Positions 55,937 through 64,000 of a DNA stretch of 64,000 bases are shown piece after piece (position 1 is the first letter of the stretch; each line of letters opens with the position of its first letter). Source of the DNA: Brachyspira sp. SAP_772 (GTDB taxonomy: Bacteria > Spirochaetota > Brachyspiria > Brachyspirales > Brachyspiraceae); assembly GCF_009755885.1 (NCBI RefSeq), contig NZ_VYIX01000001.1, forward strand, positions 941,254 through 1,005,253, given 5' to 3'. The position numbers and the translations under genes are program-made. The notes below the pieces were generated by a model. The model saw nothing but the letters and a program-made list of their open reading frames with translations, ran no database searches and had not been told where the DNA came from.

Positions 55937-56434
55937 TTATAGTAAAAGACCAAATAAATAGCAGTTATAATAAACCCCATTCAAATAAAAAAAATTTCTT
56001 ATCTCCCCTTCTATTTCAAAGCCAAATTTTTCATATAAACCTATAGCCCTATTATTATCAACCCTTACGTCTAACTCTATCTTTTTTAAATCATTGTCCT
56101 TGCAATAATTTATTGTGTGTTCAAGTAATTTTGAAGCTATTCCTCTACCCCAATAATCTTTTAAAACACTTATGCCTAAACTAACTCTATGTTTTACTCT
56201 CTTTTTATTAATTCCTCTAATACTGCATATACCAACTATTTTTTCATCAATCTCACACAAAAACATCTTCTCTAACACAGACTTTTCAACTGTCTGTATA
56301 AACTCACTCTCTTTCTCTACACTAAGTTCTCTCTCATCAGATGCACATATTAAAAAATCACTCTCATCTGATACTTTCTTTATAAAGTCAACAACATTCT
56401 TAGCATCTGTTATATGTACTTCTCTTATAATCAT
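55937..56434 (-). CDS. GNAT-family N-acetyltransferase
   Basis: The C-terminal 165 residues form a GNAT domain: MIIREVHITDAKNVVDFIKKV, LGISVLKDYWGRGIASKLLEHTINYC (acetyl-CoA loop), and NNRAIGLYEKFGFEIEGEIRNFFYLNG. The acceptor is unknown; the ending resembles RimJ/RimL-like or spermidine acetyltransferases. The open frame reaches back to 56581, but that part is hydrophobic and AT-derived. I take ATG 56434 with weak GAAG support; ATG 56485 is an alternative. It lies upstream of fliP on the same strand but is probably a separate unit. Confidence 0.78.
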   Translation of the reverse strand: MIIREVHITDAKNVVDFIKKVSDESDFLICASDERELSVEKESEFIQTVEKSVLEKMFLCEIDEKIVGICSIRGINKKRVKHRVSLGISVLKDYWGRGIASKLLEHTINYCKDNDLKKIELDVRVDNNRAIGLYEKFGFEIEGEIRNFFYLNGVYYNCYLFGLLL

Positions 56435-56632
56435 AGCAGCTTCAAATTTATTATGTAAACTATAATATGATAACTCTTTTTTCATTTTTGTAAATACTAT
56501 TAAATATTTTTTAAATAAAAAATAATAAAAAAATAAATAAAACATAAAGCATATATAAAACATTTGACAAAAAATCATCATAGATATAATATCTTTTCTT
56601 AATAAAATTAAAAAATTATCGGTGCTGTTATT

Positions 56633-57400
56633 ATGTTGGACATAGAAAATTTAATTATAGTGATTATAGGATGCTCTATAGCTGGTTTTGTTGATGCTGC
56701 TGCTGGAGGTGGCGGGCTTATAAGTTTGCCTGCATATTTAATAGCTGGTATTCCTCCGCACACTGCTCTAGCTACAAATAAACTAACTTCCACATCTGGA
56801 GCCGTAGTTTCTGCTTTTACATTCTTTAAAAACGGAAAACTTACAACCAAACTAATAAAGTTTTTAATACCTATGACAATATTAGGCTCTATTGTAGGTG
56901 TTCAAGTTATTGTGCTTATAGATGCAAAAGTATTACAACCTTTAATAATGATACTTATTCTACTAGTAGGACTTTATACATTATTCTCAAAAACTTTCGG
57001 CACAGAAAATTTATTTGACGAAAACAATCTCAAAATAAAAAATTACATAACAGGAATGTTTTTCGCTTTTCTTTTGGGTTTTTATGATGCGGTATTTGGT
57101 CCCGGTACAGGAAGTTTTTTAATAATGTTTTTTGTAGTTTATTATAAGATGGATTTTCTTCTTGCATCTGGAAATGCTAAGGCTTTGAACCTTACAAGCA
57201 ATTTATGTTCATTAATAATATTTGCAATAGAAGGAAAAGTTAATTATATGGCTGGCGTATTTGTTATACCTTTTATAATGATATCCACTTACTTTGGTGC
57301 TAAATTTGCAATCAAAAAAGGAATAAAAGTTATAAAACCTATATTCGTAAGCATATCACTATTAACGACATTAAAAATATTACTTGATATAATTAAATAA
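56633..57400 (+). CDS. TSUP-family (TauE/SafE) permease
   Basis: The 255-residue protein has about seven hydrophobic helices and the two TSUP repeats: GFVDAAAGGGGLISLPAYLIAGIP and GFYDAVFGPGTGSFLIMFFVVYY, with GGGG and GPG glycine runs. ATNKLTSTSG and GNAKALNLTSNL are the matching helix ends. Members carry sulfite, sulfonates or other anions; the substrate is not determined here. The adjacent gene at 57705 is on the other strand. Confidence 0.88.
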   Translation: MLDIENLIIVIIGCSIAGFVDAAAGGGGLISLPAYLIAGIPPHTALATNKLTSTSGAVVSAFTFFKNGKLTTKLIKFLIPMTILGSIVGVQVIVLIDAKVLQPLIMILILLVGLYTLFSKTFGTENLFDENNLKIKNYITGMFFAFLLGFYDAVFGPGTGSFLIMFFVVYYKMDFLLASGNAKALNLTSNLCSLIIFAIEGKVNYMAGVFVIPFIMISTYFGAKFAIKKGIKVIKPIFVSISLLTTLKILLDIIK

Positions 57401-57450
57401 ATAAAAAGTACATACTGAAGATTTTTAAGTTTATAAGAAAATAATTTTTA

Positions 57451-57660
57451 TATTTTTATTATTTTCGGGGACTAGCCCCCGAACCCCCACTTCTTTTACG
57501 ACCGTAGGAAGTGCCTTCGGTATTGGTATAAAAGAAGCAAAAGAACTGCATTTTTATCAAAAATATATACTTTATATAAAATTTAATAAATAATCTAACT
57601 ATATTTTATTTGCACTTTTTGGTTCTTTTTGCTGCGGGAAAAAGAACAACAAAAAATTAC
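57451..57660. repeat. Nested-palindrome intergenic repeat, copy F (half-inserted loop)
   Basis: CGGGGACTAGCCCCCG, then AACCCCCACTTCTTTTA, an insert ACGACCGTAGGAAGTGCC TTCGGTATT, then TATAAAAGAAGC and AAAAGAACTGCATTTTTAT. After an AT-rich spacer comes module 2 (TTGCACTTTTTGGTTC, GCTGCGGGAAAAAGAAC). The inserted part matches one half of the 45-base insert of copy G. The element fills most of the 304-bp gap between two convergent genes. Confidence 0.8.
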
Positions 57661-57704
57661 AAACTTAAAAAGTTTTTAATATATAATAAGTACATATCAA
57701 ATAA

Positions 57705-59070
57705 TTATAAATTCTCTTTCAAAAGATTATAAAGCTTAATCATAGCTTCAGCAATTTCCTCTGGGCTGTCTTTTTCTGTATCTATATTATAACGATAAAC
57801 ATAATTTTTATCTTCATAAAACTTACAAAATATTTTATTTATTTCTAAATTTAATTTTTTTCTTAAAATATTATATTTCTTATTATCATTTAAATTATAC
57901 AAGTAAATATGAAGAAAAAAACAATCTTTATTACTCTCCAATATCAACTCAACTTCTCCATTACAAAAACTATATTTTATATTATGAGAATATCCTTCTT
58001 GATATATATCATTAATAATTTCTCTTTCAGTCAAAAAAATATAATATTTTGATTTATCATTATTTTTTAAATAGTCTAATACTTTTTCTGTAAACTCAAT
58101 ATGTGGTTTAACTATTATGTGAATTTGTTTTTGGTTAATAATATCTATAACACTAGTAAATATTTTTCTATATTCTTCCGCGTCCTCTACAGTTTGTATG
58201 TCTTTGAAAATATTTTCTTCCAATAGTTCTTGTATTTTTACTTTTGTCATATCAAGCTCCTTTGTATTATTGCTTAGCATGTTAGCATTATGTATAGTCT
58301 GTATCATAGCAGACTTTAAAAGCCTATAATCTTTTATATATTTATTATCATTATCTAAAATATTTTCCATATTAAGAAAAGAATATTTTTCATTTTCTAA
58401 AATACTCTCAAGCCATAAAGCTATGTTTTAAAGTTTGAAAATTATTTCCAAGTTCTTTTTTTGATTCCTCTGATAAAGTATAAGGCTCATAGCCTGAAGG
58501 AGTGAGAAAAATCATATATAAGTTTTTATAATTATCTTTTTTCTTATTCTGGTAATAATCATCTAATTGATTATCCTGTTCCCCGGCATATATTTTATTT
58601 TCTATAATGATCGCAAAATCTTTTTTATAAGATATAAATAAATCTATTCTTCTAGTGTCTGCATACTCTTCTCTTTTTATACTTATATATGAATGATTTA
58701 TCTTTTCTAATTCTTCAATATTTTTTAATCCATAATTCCAACCAAATTCTTTATCTTTATGCAGATACATAAAAAAATCTTTAACAAAACTTAATTCAGT
58801 ATCTTCTTTATATTTTATATTTACATACTTTATATTTACTTCAAGCAACTTAGCAATCAAATTACTATTATAATTCTCATATTTTTGTAAATTTACCACA
58901 TCAAATATACAAAACTGAGGAGGATATTGTTTCATTTCCTCTTTTATTTCTTTTATTATTGTTTTAGTTTTAGAAAAGATTTCATTTAATCTATTTCTTT
59001 TTAATTTTTCATCTTTTTTGAATTCATTTATTAAGGTTAATAATGTGTTTTCAATAATTTCTGTATTCAT
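57705..59070 (-). pseudogene. Broken PD-(D/E)XK nuclease gene (8-bp deletion)
   Basis: Two open frames, 58408-59070 (N-terminal 220 residues) and 57705-58370 (C-terminal 221), together match the intact nuclease at 59375-60787. In the intact gene the joining region encodes FQTLKHSDIALWLENIL. Here the sequence goes from CATAGC straight to TTTATGGCT, missing 8 bases (GATATAGC) that lie between two ATAGC repeats, so the frame shifts and stops at HSFMA. The catalytic core (RRIDLFISYKKDFAIIIENKIYAGEQDNQ) is still intact in the first part. The second part has an ATG of its own at 58370, but separate function is doubtful. Confidence 0.85.
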
Positions 59071-59200
59071 GCATTGAGTATAATATATAAATATAAAAAA
59101 ATCAATTAATTTAGTATTTAGAAAATTAATCTAATATGAATATAATTTTGATTTATAATATTTTTCTTTAATGTAATACAATGTTATCTAAACAAGATAT

Positions 59201-59348
59201 AAAAATGCAGTTCTTTTGGTTCTTTTATACCAATACCTAAGGCACTTCCTACGGTCGTACCGAGTAGGTGCCTATCGGCAAAAGAACTGGGGGCGTGTAC
59301 CCTACGGGCACGCTTCGCAGGGGGCAAAGCCACCACAAATAAAAAATT
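59201..59348. repeat. Nested-palindrome intergenic repeat, copy G (full loop insert)
   Basis: Reverse orientation relative to E. It reads AAAAATGCAGTTCTTTTGG, TTCTTTTATACCAATA, then a 45-base insert (59236-59280) beginning CCTAAGGCACTTCCTACGG, then AAAGAACTGGGGGC, the palindromic GCGTGTACCCTACGGGCACGC and AGGGGGCAAAGCCACC. Copy H is the same without the 45 bases. The remainder of the 304-bp gap (59071-59200) is AT-rich and is itself duplicated at 60788-60918. Confidence 0.85.
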
Positions 59349-59374
59349 AAAAATTTTTAGTATATATCAAATAA

Positions 59375-60787
59375 TTATAAATTCTCTTTCAAAAGATTAT
59401 AAAGCTTAATCATAGCTTCAGCAATTTCCTCTGGGCTGTCTTTTTCTGTATCTATATAGTATACATATGGATTTGCTTCTTCAAAATTACTAAATATTTC
59501 CTTTATAGAAGACTCTTTATTTTTTAATTTTTTATAACTTTTTTCATTATAAGTATAAATAGAAAACTGAAATGTACCTGATTCATAGTGATATTCTAAT
59601 AATATATCTGCATTATAATTATTTAAATTGTATTTTATATTATGACAAAAATCTTTACTATAAGGATTCTCTTTTATATGTTTAGTAATTTCATCTATTT
59701 TTTTATAATAATAAGATTTATCATCTGAATTTTCATTTAAATATTTGATTACTTTATCAGTAAAAAACAATATAGGTTCAAGTGATATATCTATTTTTTT
59801 TTCATTAATAATATCTATAACACTATTAAATATTTGTTTATATTCCTCTGCATCTTCTACTGTCTGTATATCTTGAAAAAGATGTTTTTTCAATAGTTCT
59901 TGTATTTTTCCTTTTGTCATATCAAGCTCCTTTGTATTATTGCTCAGCATATTGGCGTTATGTATAGTCTGTATCATAGCAGATTTCAAAAGCCTATAAT
60001 CTTTTATATATTTATTATCATTATCTTTAAATAAAATATTTATATCATGAAGAAAAGAATATTTTTCATTTTCTAAAATGTTCTCAAGCCATAAAGCTAT
60101 ATCGCTATGCTTTAAAGTTTGAAAATTATTTCCAAGTTCTTTTTTTGATTCCTCTGATAAAGTAGAAGGTTCATAGCCTGAAGGAGTAAGAAAAATCATA
60201 TATAAGTTTTTATAATTATCTTTTTTACTATTATAATAATCCTCTAATTGATTATACTGTTCCCCAGCGGATATTTTATTTTCTATAATAATTGCAAAAT
60301 CTTTTTTATAAGATATAAATAAATCTATTCTTCTAGTGCCTGCATACTCTTCTCTTTTTATAATTATATCCGAATGCTTTAATTTTTTGATATCATTAAA
60401 TCCATAGCTCCAGTTAAACTTATTATTTAAATACATTAAAAAATCTTTAACAAAACTTAATTCAGTATCTTCTTTATACTTTATATTTACTTCAAGCAGC
60501 TTAGCAATCAAATCACTATTATAATTCTCATGTCTTTGTAAATTTACAACATCAAATATACAAAATTGAGGAGGAAATTTTTTCATTTCATTTTTTACTT
60601 TTTCTATTATTATTTTAATTTTAGAGAAGATTTCATTTAATCTATTTGTTTTTAATTCTTCTTCCTCTAAAAATGATTTATGTATGGACTTTATAGTATT
60701 ACTTACTGAATTATATTTTTCTTCTTCATCTTTTTTGAATTCATTTGTTAAAGTTAATAATCTGTTTTCAATAATTTCTGTATTCAT
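59375..60787 (-). CDS. PD-(D/E)XK nuclease superfamily protein
   Basis: The 470-residue protein has a PD-(D/E)XK nuclease core at about residues 150-215: IIIKREEYAGTRRIDLFISYKK (Asp as metal ligand), FAIIIENKISAGEQYNQL (E-x-K motif), then the helix LEDYYNSKKDN. This fits the PDDEXK_4-type family often found as lone genes of uncertain role, including defence. The N-terminal third is a charged helical region; the C-terminal half is Asn/Lys-rich and unrecognised. A damaged paralogue lies directly downstream, separated by repeat G. Confidence 0.75.
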   Translation of the reverse strand: MNTEIIENRLLTLTNEFKKDEEEKYNSVSNTIKSIHKSFLEEEELKTNRLNEIFSKIKIIIEKVKNEMKKFPPQFCIFDVVNLQRHENYNSDLIAKLLEVNIKYKEDTELSFVKDFLMYLNNKFNWSYGFNDIKKLKHSDIIIKREEYAGTRRIDLFISYKKDFAIIIENKISAGEQYNQLEDYYNSKKDNYKNLYMIFLTPSGYEPSTLSEESKKELGNNFQTLKHSDIALWLENILENEKYSFLHDINILFKDNDNKYIKDYRLLKSAMIQTIHNANMLSNNTKELDMTKGKIQELLKKHLFQDIQTVEDAEEYKQIFNSVIDIINEKKIDISLEPILFFTDKVIKYLNENSDDKSYYYKKIDEITKHIKENPYSKDFCHNIKYNLNNYNADILLEYHYESGTFQFSIYTYNEKSYKKLKNKESSIKEIFSNFEEANPYVYYIDTEKDSPEEIAEAMIKLYNLLKENL

Positions 60788-60918
60788 GCATTGAGTATAA
60801 TATATAAATATAAAAAAATCAATTAATTTAGTATTTAGAAAATTAATCTAATATGAATATAATTTTAATTTATAATATTTTTCTTTAATGTAATACAATG
60901 TTATCTAAACAAGATATA

Positions 60919-61017
60919 AAAATGCAGTTCTTTTGGTTCTTTTATACCAATAAAAGAACTGGGGGCGTGTACCCTACGGGCACGCTTCGCAGGGGGCAAA
61001 ACAGCCACAAATAAAAA
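60919..61017. repeat. Nested-palindrome intergenic repeat, copy H (empty loop)
   Basis: AATGCAGTTCTTTTGGTTC, TTTTATACCAATA, AAAGAACTGGGGGC, the inner palindrome GCGTGTACCCTACGGGCACGC and AGGGGGCAAA. It differs from copy G by lacking exactly 45 bases in the hairpin loop. It lies between the nuclease gene and rnpB; the remainder of the 317-bp gap is AT-rich. Confidence 0.85.
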
Positions 61018-61068
61018 ACTTAAAAAGATTTTGATAAACTTAAAAACTTTTAATATATAATGATGTAA

Positions 61069-61097
61069 TTGACATTTTTCTGTTTTTATAATAAAGT
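61069..61097 (+). promoter_or_regulatory. Probable rnpB promoter
   Basis: TTGACA (61069-61074), a 17-base spacer and TAAAGT (61092-61097) would start transcription near 61104, where the RNase P RNA begins. A TATAAT at 61087 is only 12 bases from the -35 box and is less likely. Confidence 0.55.
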
Positions 61098-61104
61098 AAC
61101 AAAC

Positions 61105-61446
61105 TATGCGGAGTGGGTAAACGCGGTATTTAAATAACTAATACTGAGGAAAGTCCGTACCTCTAAAGGGCTTCATGCAAGCTAACGGCTTGAAGGCGAA
61201 AGCCTATGGAAAGTGCAGCAGAAAATATACCGCCTATTTTTAGGTAAGGGTGAAAAGGCGTGGTAAGAGCACACCGCATTTGTGGCGACATGAATGGCAG
61301 TGTAAACCCCATGAGAGGCAAGAGCAAACAGAAACCGATTGCCCTTTTCATAAAGGTTTCAGGTAGCTCGCTTGAGTACTGTAGTAATGCAGTATCTAGA
61401 TAAATGTTTACCTTAAATGACAGAATACGGCTTATAGCTCCGCTTA
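61105..61446 (+). ncRNA. rnpB: RNase P RNA (M1-type)
   Basis: This is the catalytic RNA of RNase P, which trims the 5' end of tRNAs. The first conserved block GAGGAAAGTCCG (about 61144-61155) and the last block ACAGAATACGGCTTATAG (about 61420-61437) are near-universal. GCGGAG (61108-61113) pairs with CTCCGC (61438-61443) as helix P1. The central GTGCAGCAGAAAATA and GGTAAGGGTGAAAAGG segments match other bacterial type A RNAs. The ends are set by P1. A T-rich run follows at the 3' end without a separate hairpin. Confidence 0.93.
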
Positions 61447-61639
61447 TTTTTTATAACTAAAACTGCATTAATATCTTTTAACATTTTTATCTTACTATGT
61501 TTAAAAAATTTTAATATATATATTTTCAACAACTACTACAATTTTCTAGTATTACAAAAAAATAAATTATAAGTTTATAAAAATATAGTTTTAATATATA
61601 ATAAATTACAATTATTACTGTTTAAGGAGAAAATTATTT

Positions 61640-62353
61640 ATGTCTGAAATAAAAAGAATTGCAATAATCGGTGCTATGGACTGCGAGATTGATAATTTTA
61701 AAAATATGATTGAGAATATAGAAGAAATTGAAATAGCTAACATTACTTACTATAAAGGCAAATTATGCGGCAAAGATATAGTGCTTTTAAAATCTGGTAT
61801 AGGTAAAGTTAATGCTGCCATTGCCACAACCATAGCTATAGAAAAATTTAATGTAGAAAAAATAATATTTACAGGTGTTGCTGGTTCTGGTAATCCTGAT
61901 TATGATATATCTGATATAGTTATTTCAAAAAATTTAATAGAACATGATTTTGATACAAGCGATTTAGATGGAGATGAACTTACTGTTTTAGTAAAAGGCT
62001 ATAATGACAATTACTACCCTGCTGATAAAGCCTTAATAGAACTAGCTAAAACTTCAGCTCAAAAAGTTATAACAGACAATAAAGTTTATATTGACACTAT
62101 TGCTACAGGCGACCAGTTTGTAGGTGATAACAATAAAGTAAAACAAATACATAATAAATTCAAAGCTGGTGCTATAGAAATGGAAGGAGCTTCAGTTGCA
62201 CATGCTGCTTTAATGTATAACGTTCCATTTGTTGTAATACGTTCATTATCTGACAAGGCTGATAGTGATGCAGTAGTTGATTTTCCAAAATTCGTAGCAA
62301 AAGCAGCAGAAAATTCTAAAAAAATAGTAATAGAAATGCTTAATAATATTTAA
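61640..62353 (+). CDS. mtnN: 5'-methylthioadenosine/S-adenosylhomocysteine nucleosidase
   Basis: This enzyme cleaves adenine from MTA and SAH, recycling methionine and autoinducer precursors. The 237-residue protein starts IKRIAIIGAMDCEIDNFKNMI, has GIGKVNAAIATT, FTGVAGSGNPDYDISDIVIS and the active-site EMEGASVAHAAL followed by IRSLSDKADSDA with the catalytic Asp. AAGGAG lies 10 bases before the ATG. It is followed by a separate ptsI promoter. Confidence 0.93.
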   Translation: MSEIKRIAIIGAMDCEIDNFKNMIENIEEIEIANITYYKGKLCGKDIVLLKSGIGKVNAAIATTIAIEKFNVEKIIFTGVAGSGNPDYDISDIVISKNLIEHDFDTSDLDGDELTVLVKGYNDNYYPADKALIELAKTSAQKVITDNKVYIDTIATGDQFVGDNNKVKQIHNKFKAGAIEMEGASVAHAALMYNVPFVVIRSLSDKADSDAVVDFPKFVAKAAENSKKIVIEMLNNI

Positions 62354-62368
62354 TTTTTTTTATTACTA

Positions 62369-62396
62369 TTGAAAATATTTGCATATATATTATAAT
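62369..62396 (+). promoter_or_regulatory. ptsI promoter
   Basis: TTGAAA (62369-62374), a 16-base spacer and perfect TATAAT (62391-62396), 34 bases before the ptsI ATG. Confidence 0.6.
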
Positions 62397-62430
62397 TACA
62401 AAATTAAATTAACATAATATTGGGGAGATT

Positions 62431-64000
62431 ATGCCTGATAAAAGAACTATACTAAAAGGAAACGGCATTGGTAATTATGTATCTATAGGAGACTCATTTC
62501 TATATCTCAATTCATTAATAACCCCAATGTATAATATAGAAAAAGAAGATATCGATGAAGAATATATAAGATTAGATAAAGCAATAGAACAATCAAAAGA
62601 ACAAATAGAATATTTAATAAAAAATGTAGATAGTAAGTTAAAAAATATACTATCTATGCATATTTTACTTATTCAAGACCCTGTAATAATAAAGCAGGTA
62701 AAAAATGAAGTAAAAGAAAAATTATTAAATGTGGAATATGTATATGATACTGTAATAACAGAATATTTTGATAGAATATCTGCTTTTAATAATCAAATGC
62801 TTTCAGAGAGAGCTAGCGATATAATAGACATAAAGGGAAGAGTAATAAGGAATTTACTTAATCCAAGTACAGACAGCAGCAGTTTTTCCATACCAAAAGA
62901 CTGCATAGTGGTATCTAAAACATTAACCCCAAGCGATGTATTAAAGTTTAACAGTATAGGTGTTGGCGGATTTATAGTGGAAGGAGGTGGATATACTTCT
63001 CACGCTGCTATACTTGCAAAATCTTTTGGAATACCTACTATTTTTAATGTACAAAATATTACCAATAGAGCTAAAAATGATAGAAAAATCATAATAGATT
63101 GTAGAAGTAATATAGTAATATTAAATCCAAATGATAAAGATACTCATAATTACACTTTATTATCTGAGAATTTAAAAAAATACAAAGAACAGTCTATTAA
63201 AGATGCCAAAGAGAAGGCTATAACAAAAGATAATGTAGAGATAAAAATAAATGCTAATATAGATATACCAGAAGAAATGGAAAGCGTTATAAAATATGGT
63301 ATAGATTCAATAGGACTTTATAGAACAGAGTTTTTATATATCTATTCTGATGACGGCAATACTTGTGCTTTACCAACAGAGGAGAGACAATTTAATGTAT
63401 ATAAAAAAATAGCCTCATCTGCAAATGGAAAAGTAATAATAAGAACATTAGATATTGGCGGAGATAAAATGGCTCCATCACTTGGTGTTTTTAATGTAAA
63501 AGAAGACAATCCATTTTTAGGCTGGCGTGCTATAAGATTTTGTTTATCAAACAAGAGAATATTTAAAAATCAAATAAGGGCATTATTAAGAGCTTCTGTA
63601 TATGGAAACATAGAAATAATGATACCTATGATAAGCACTTTAGAAGAGTTTTTAGAGGCTAAAAAATTTATTAATGAAACTAAAGAAGAATTAAAGAAAG
63701 AAAATATAGCGTATAATGATAATATAAAAATAGGAGCTTTAATAGAAACACCTTCTGCTGCTGTCATTATGGATTTACTCATAGAAGAAACTGACTTTAT
63801 TTCTATAGGCTCTAATGACTTAATACAATATGTATTAGCTTGCGATAGAACAAATGAAAAATTAACTTATCTTTATAACCCTATAGATATATCTGTTTTA
63901 AGAATATTAAAATATATTATAAAAACAGCAAATGATAATAATAAACTTGTAACATTATGCGGAGAGATGGGAGGAGTGCCAAAGTATACTCCTATTTTAC
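62431..64000 (+). CDS. ptsI: Phosphoenolpyruvate-protein phosphotransferase, enzyme I (3' end cut off)
   Basis: Enzyme I takes phosphate from PEP and hands it to HPr, the first step of the PTS for sugar uptake. From ATG 62431 (GGGGAG six bases upstream) the frame stays open to the window end, giving 523 codons of an expected 570 or so. His191, in GGGYTSHAAILAKSFGIPT, is the phosphorylated histidine, matching His189 of E. coli. Cys510 lies in TLCGEMGG, the PEP-site cysteine. The NRTEF-type segment is SIGLYRTEFLYI, and DIGGDK is present. The C-terminal 50 residues are outside the window. Confidence 0.95.
   Translation, partial: MPDKRTILKGNGIGNYVSIGDSFLYLNSLITPMYNIEKEDIDEEYIRLDKAIEQSKEQIEYLIKNVDSKLKNILSMHILLIQDPVIIKQVKNEVKEKLLNVEYVYDTVITEYFDRISAFNNQMLSERASDIIDIKGRVIRNLLNPSTDSSSFSIPKDCIVVSKTLTPSDVLKFNSIGVGGFIVEGGGYTSHAAILAKSFGIPTIFNVQNITNRAKNDRKIIIDCRSNIVILNPNDKDTHNYTLLSENLKKYKEQSIKDAKEKAITKDNVEIKINANIDIPEEMESVIKYGIDSIGLYRTEFLYIYSDDGNTCALPTEERQFNVYKKIASSANGKVIIRTLDIGGDKMAPSLGVFNVKEDNPFLGWRAIRFCLSNKRIFKNQIRALLRASVYGNIEIMIPMISTLEEFLEAKKFINETKEELKKENIAYNDNIKIGALIETPSAAVIMDLLIEETDFISIGSNDLIQYVLACDRTNEKLTYLYNPIDISVLRILKYIIKTANDNNKLVTLCGEMGGVPKYTPIL

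Noticed and set aside
14199-61017. CRISPR array or insertion sequence as an explanation of the repeats
   Set aside because: Copies are widely dispersed and vary in length and orientation, with no regular spacers, no cas genes and no transposase.
61087-61092. TATAAT at 61087 as the rnpB -10 box
   Set aside because: It is only 12 bases from the strong TTGACA; TAAAGT at 61092 has the usual 17-base spacing and fits the RNA start.

Overview
The window is very AT-rich chromosomal DNA from a spirochaete, most likely Brachyspira. This is inferred from the base composition, the flagellar export block fliP-fliQ-fliR-flhB-flhA-flhF-flhG followed by a WhiG/FliA sigma factor and a FapA/DUF342 protein, and the protein sequences; no database was searched. 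Genes are densely packed on both strands. No tRNA, CRISPR array, transposase or prophage was found. Both ends are cut: scpA lacks its start and ptsI lacks its end.

Layout. 1-1672: scpA (partial) and a DMT-type transporter. 1662-6290: a stress island with an Rrf2-type repressor, a zinc-type macrodomain protein, a class M sirtuin (SirTM) and two tandem NAD(P)-binding YwnB-like proteins. Two promoters in this island carry the same twin palindromes (TTGTAAT-N7-ATTACAA), so it looks like a small redox-controlled ADP-ribosylation regulon. 6318-16106: secA, envelope proteins (a CsgG-like protein, an FtsB/DivIC-like protein, LolD and LolC/E) and a Ca2+/Na+ exchanger. 16262-21835: YbjQ, LOG, an exported protein, glmS, rpsB and tsf. 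22072-26205: cysteine synthesis (cysK, cysE) and Fe-S cluster assembly (a BFD-like ferredoxin, nifU, nifS). 26335-31164: a GH57 glucanotransferase, a BioD-like P-loop protein, thrB and thrC. 31486-37942: aldehyde dehydrogenase, deoD, a HAD phosphatase, a lipoprotein amidohydrolase, folA and thyA. 38008-43086: a GmrSD-like DUF262/DUF1524 nuclease, a CBS-domain membrane protein, a ferredoxin, recO and a Gph-like phosphatase. 43086-55804: NIF3, then the flagellar block on the minus strand. 55937-64000: a GNAT acetyltransferase, a TSUP permease, one intact and one broken copy of a PD-(D/E)XK nuclease, rnpB, mtnN and ptsI.

Eight locally GC-rich repeats (A to H in the feature list) sit between genes. 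They are modular nested palindromes: hairpin loops in some copies hold further palindromic inserts that are absent from others. They have also extended some reading frames artificially (lolC/E, aldehyde dehydrogenase), so those starts are revised here.

The most interesting local system is the Rrf2/macrodomain/SirTM/YwnB regulon. Next come the nested-palindrome repeat family, a free-standing 57-residue protein resembling the FlhF N-terminus between flhA and flhF, and the duplicated nuclease in which one copy was broken by an 8-bp deletion.
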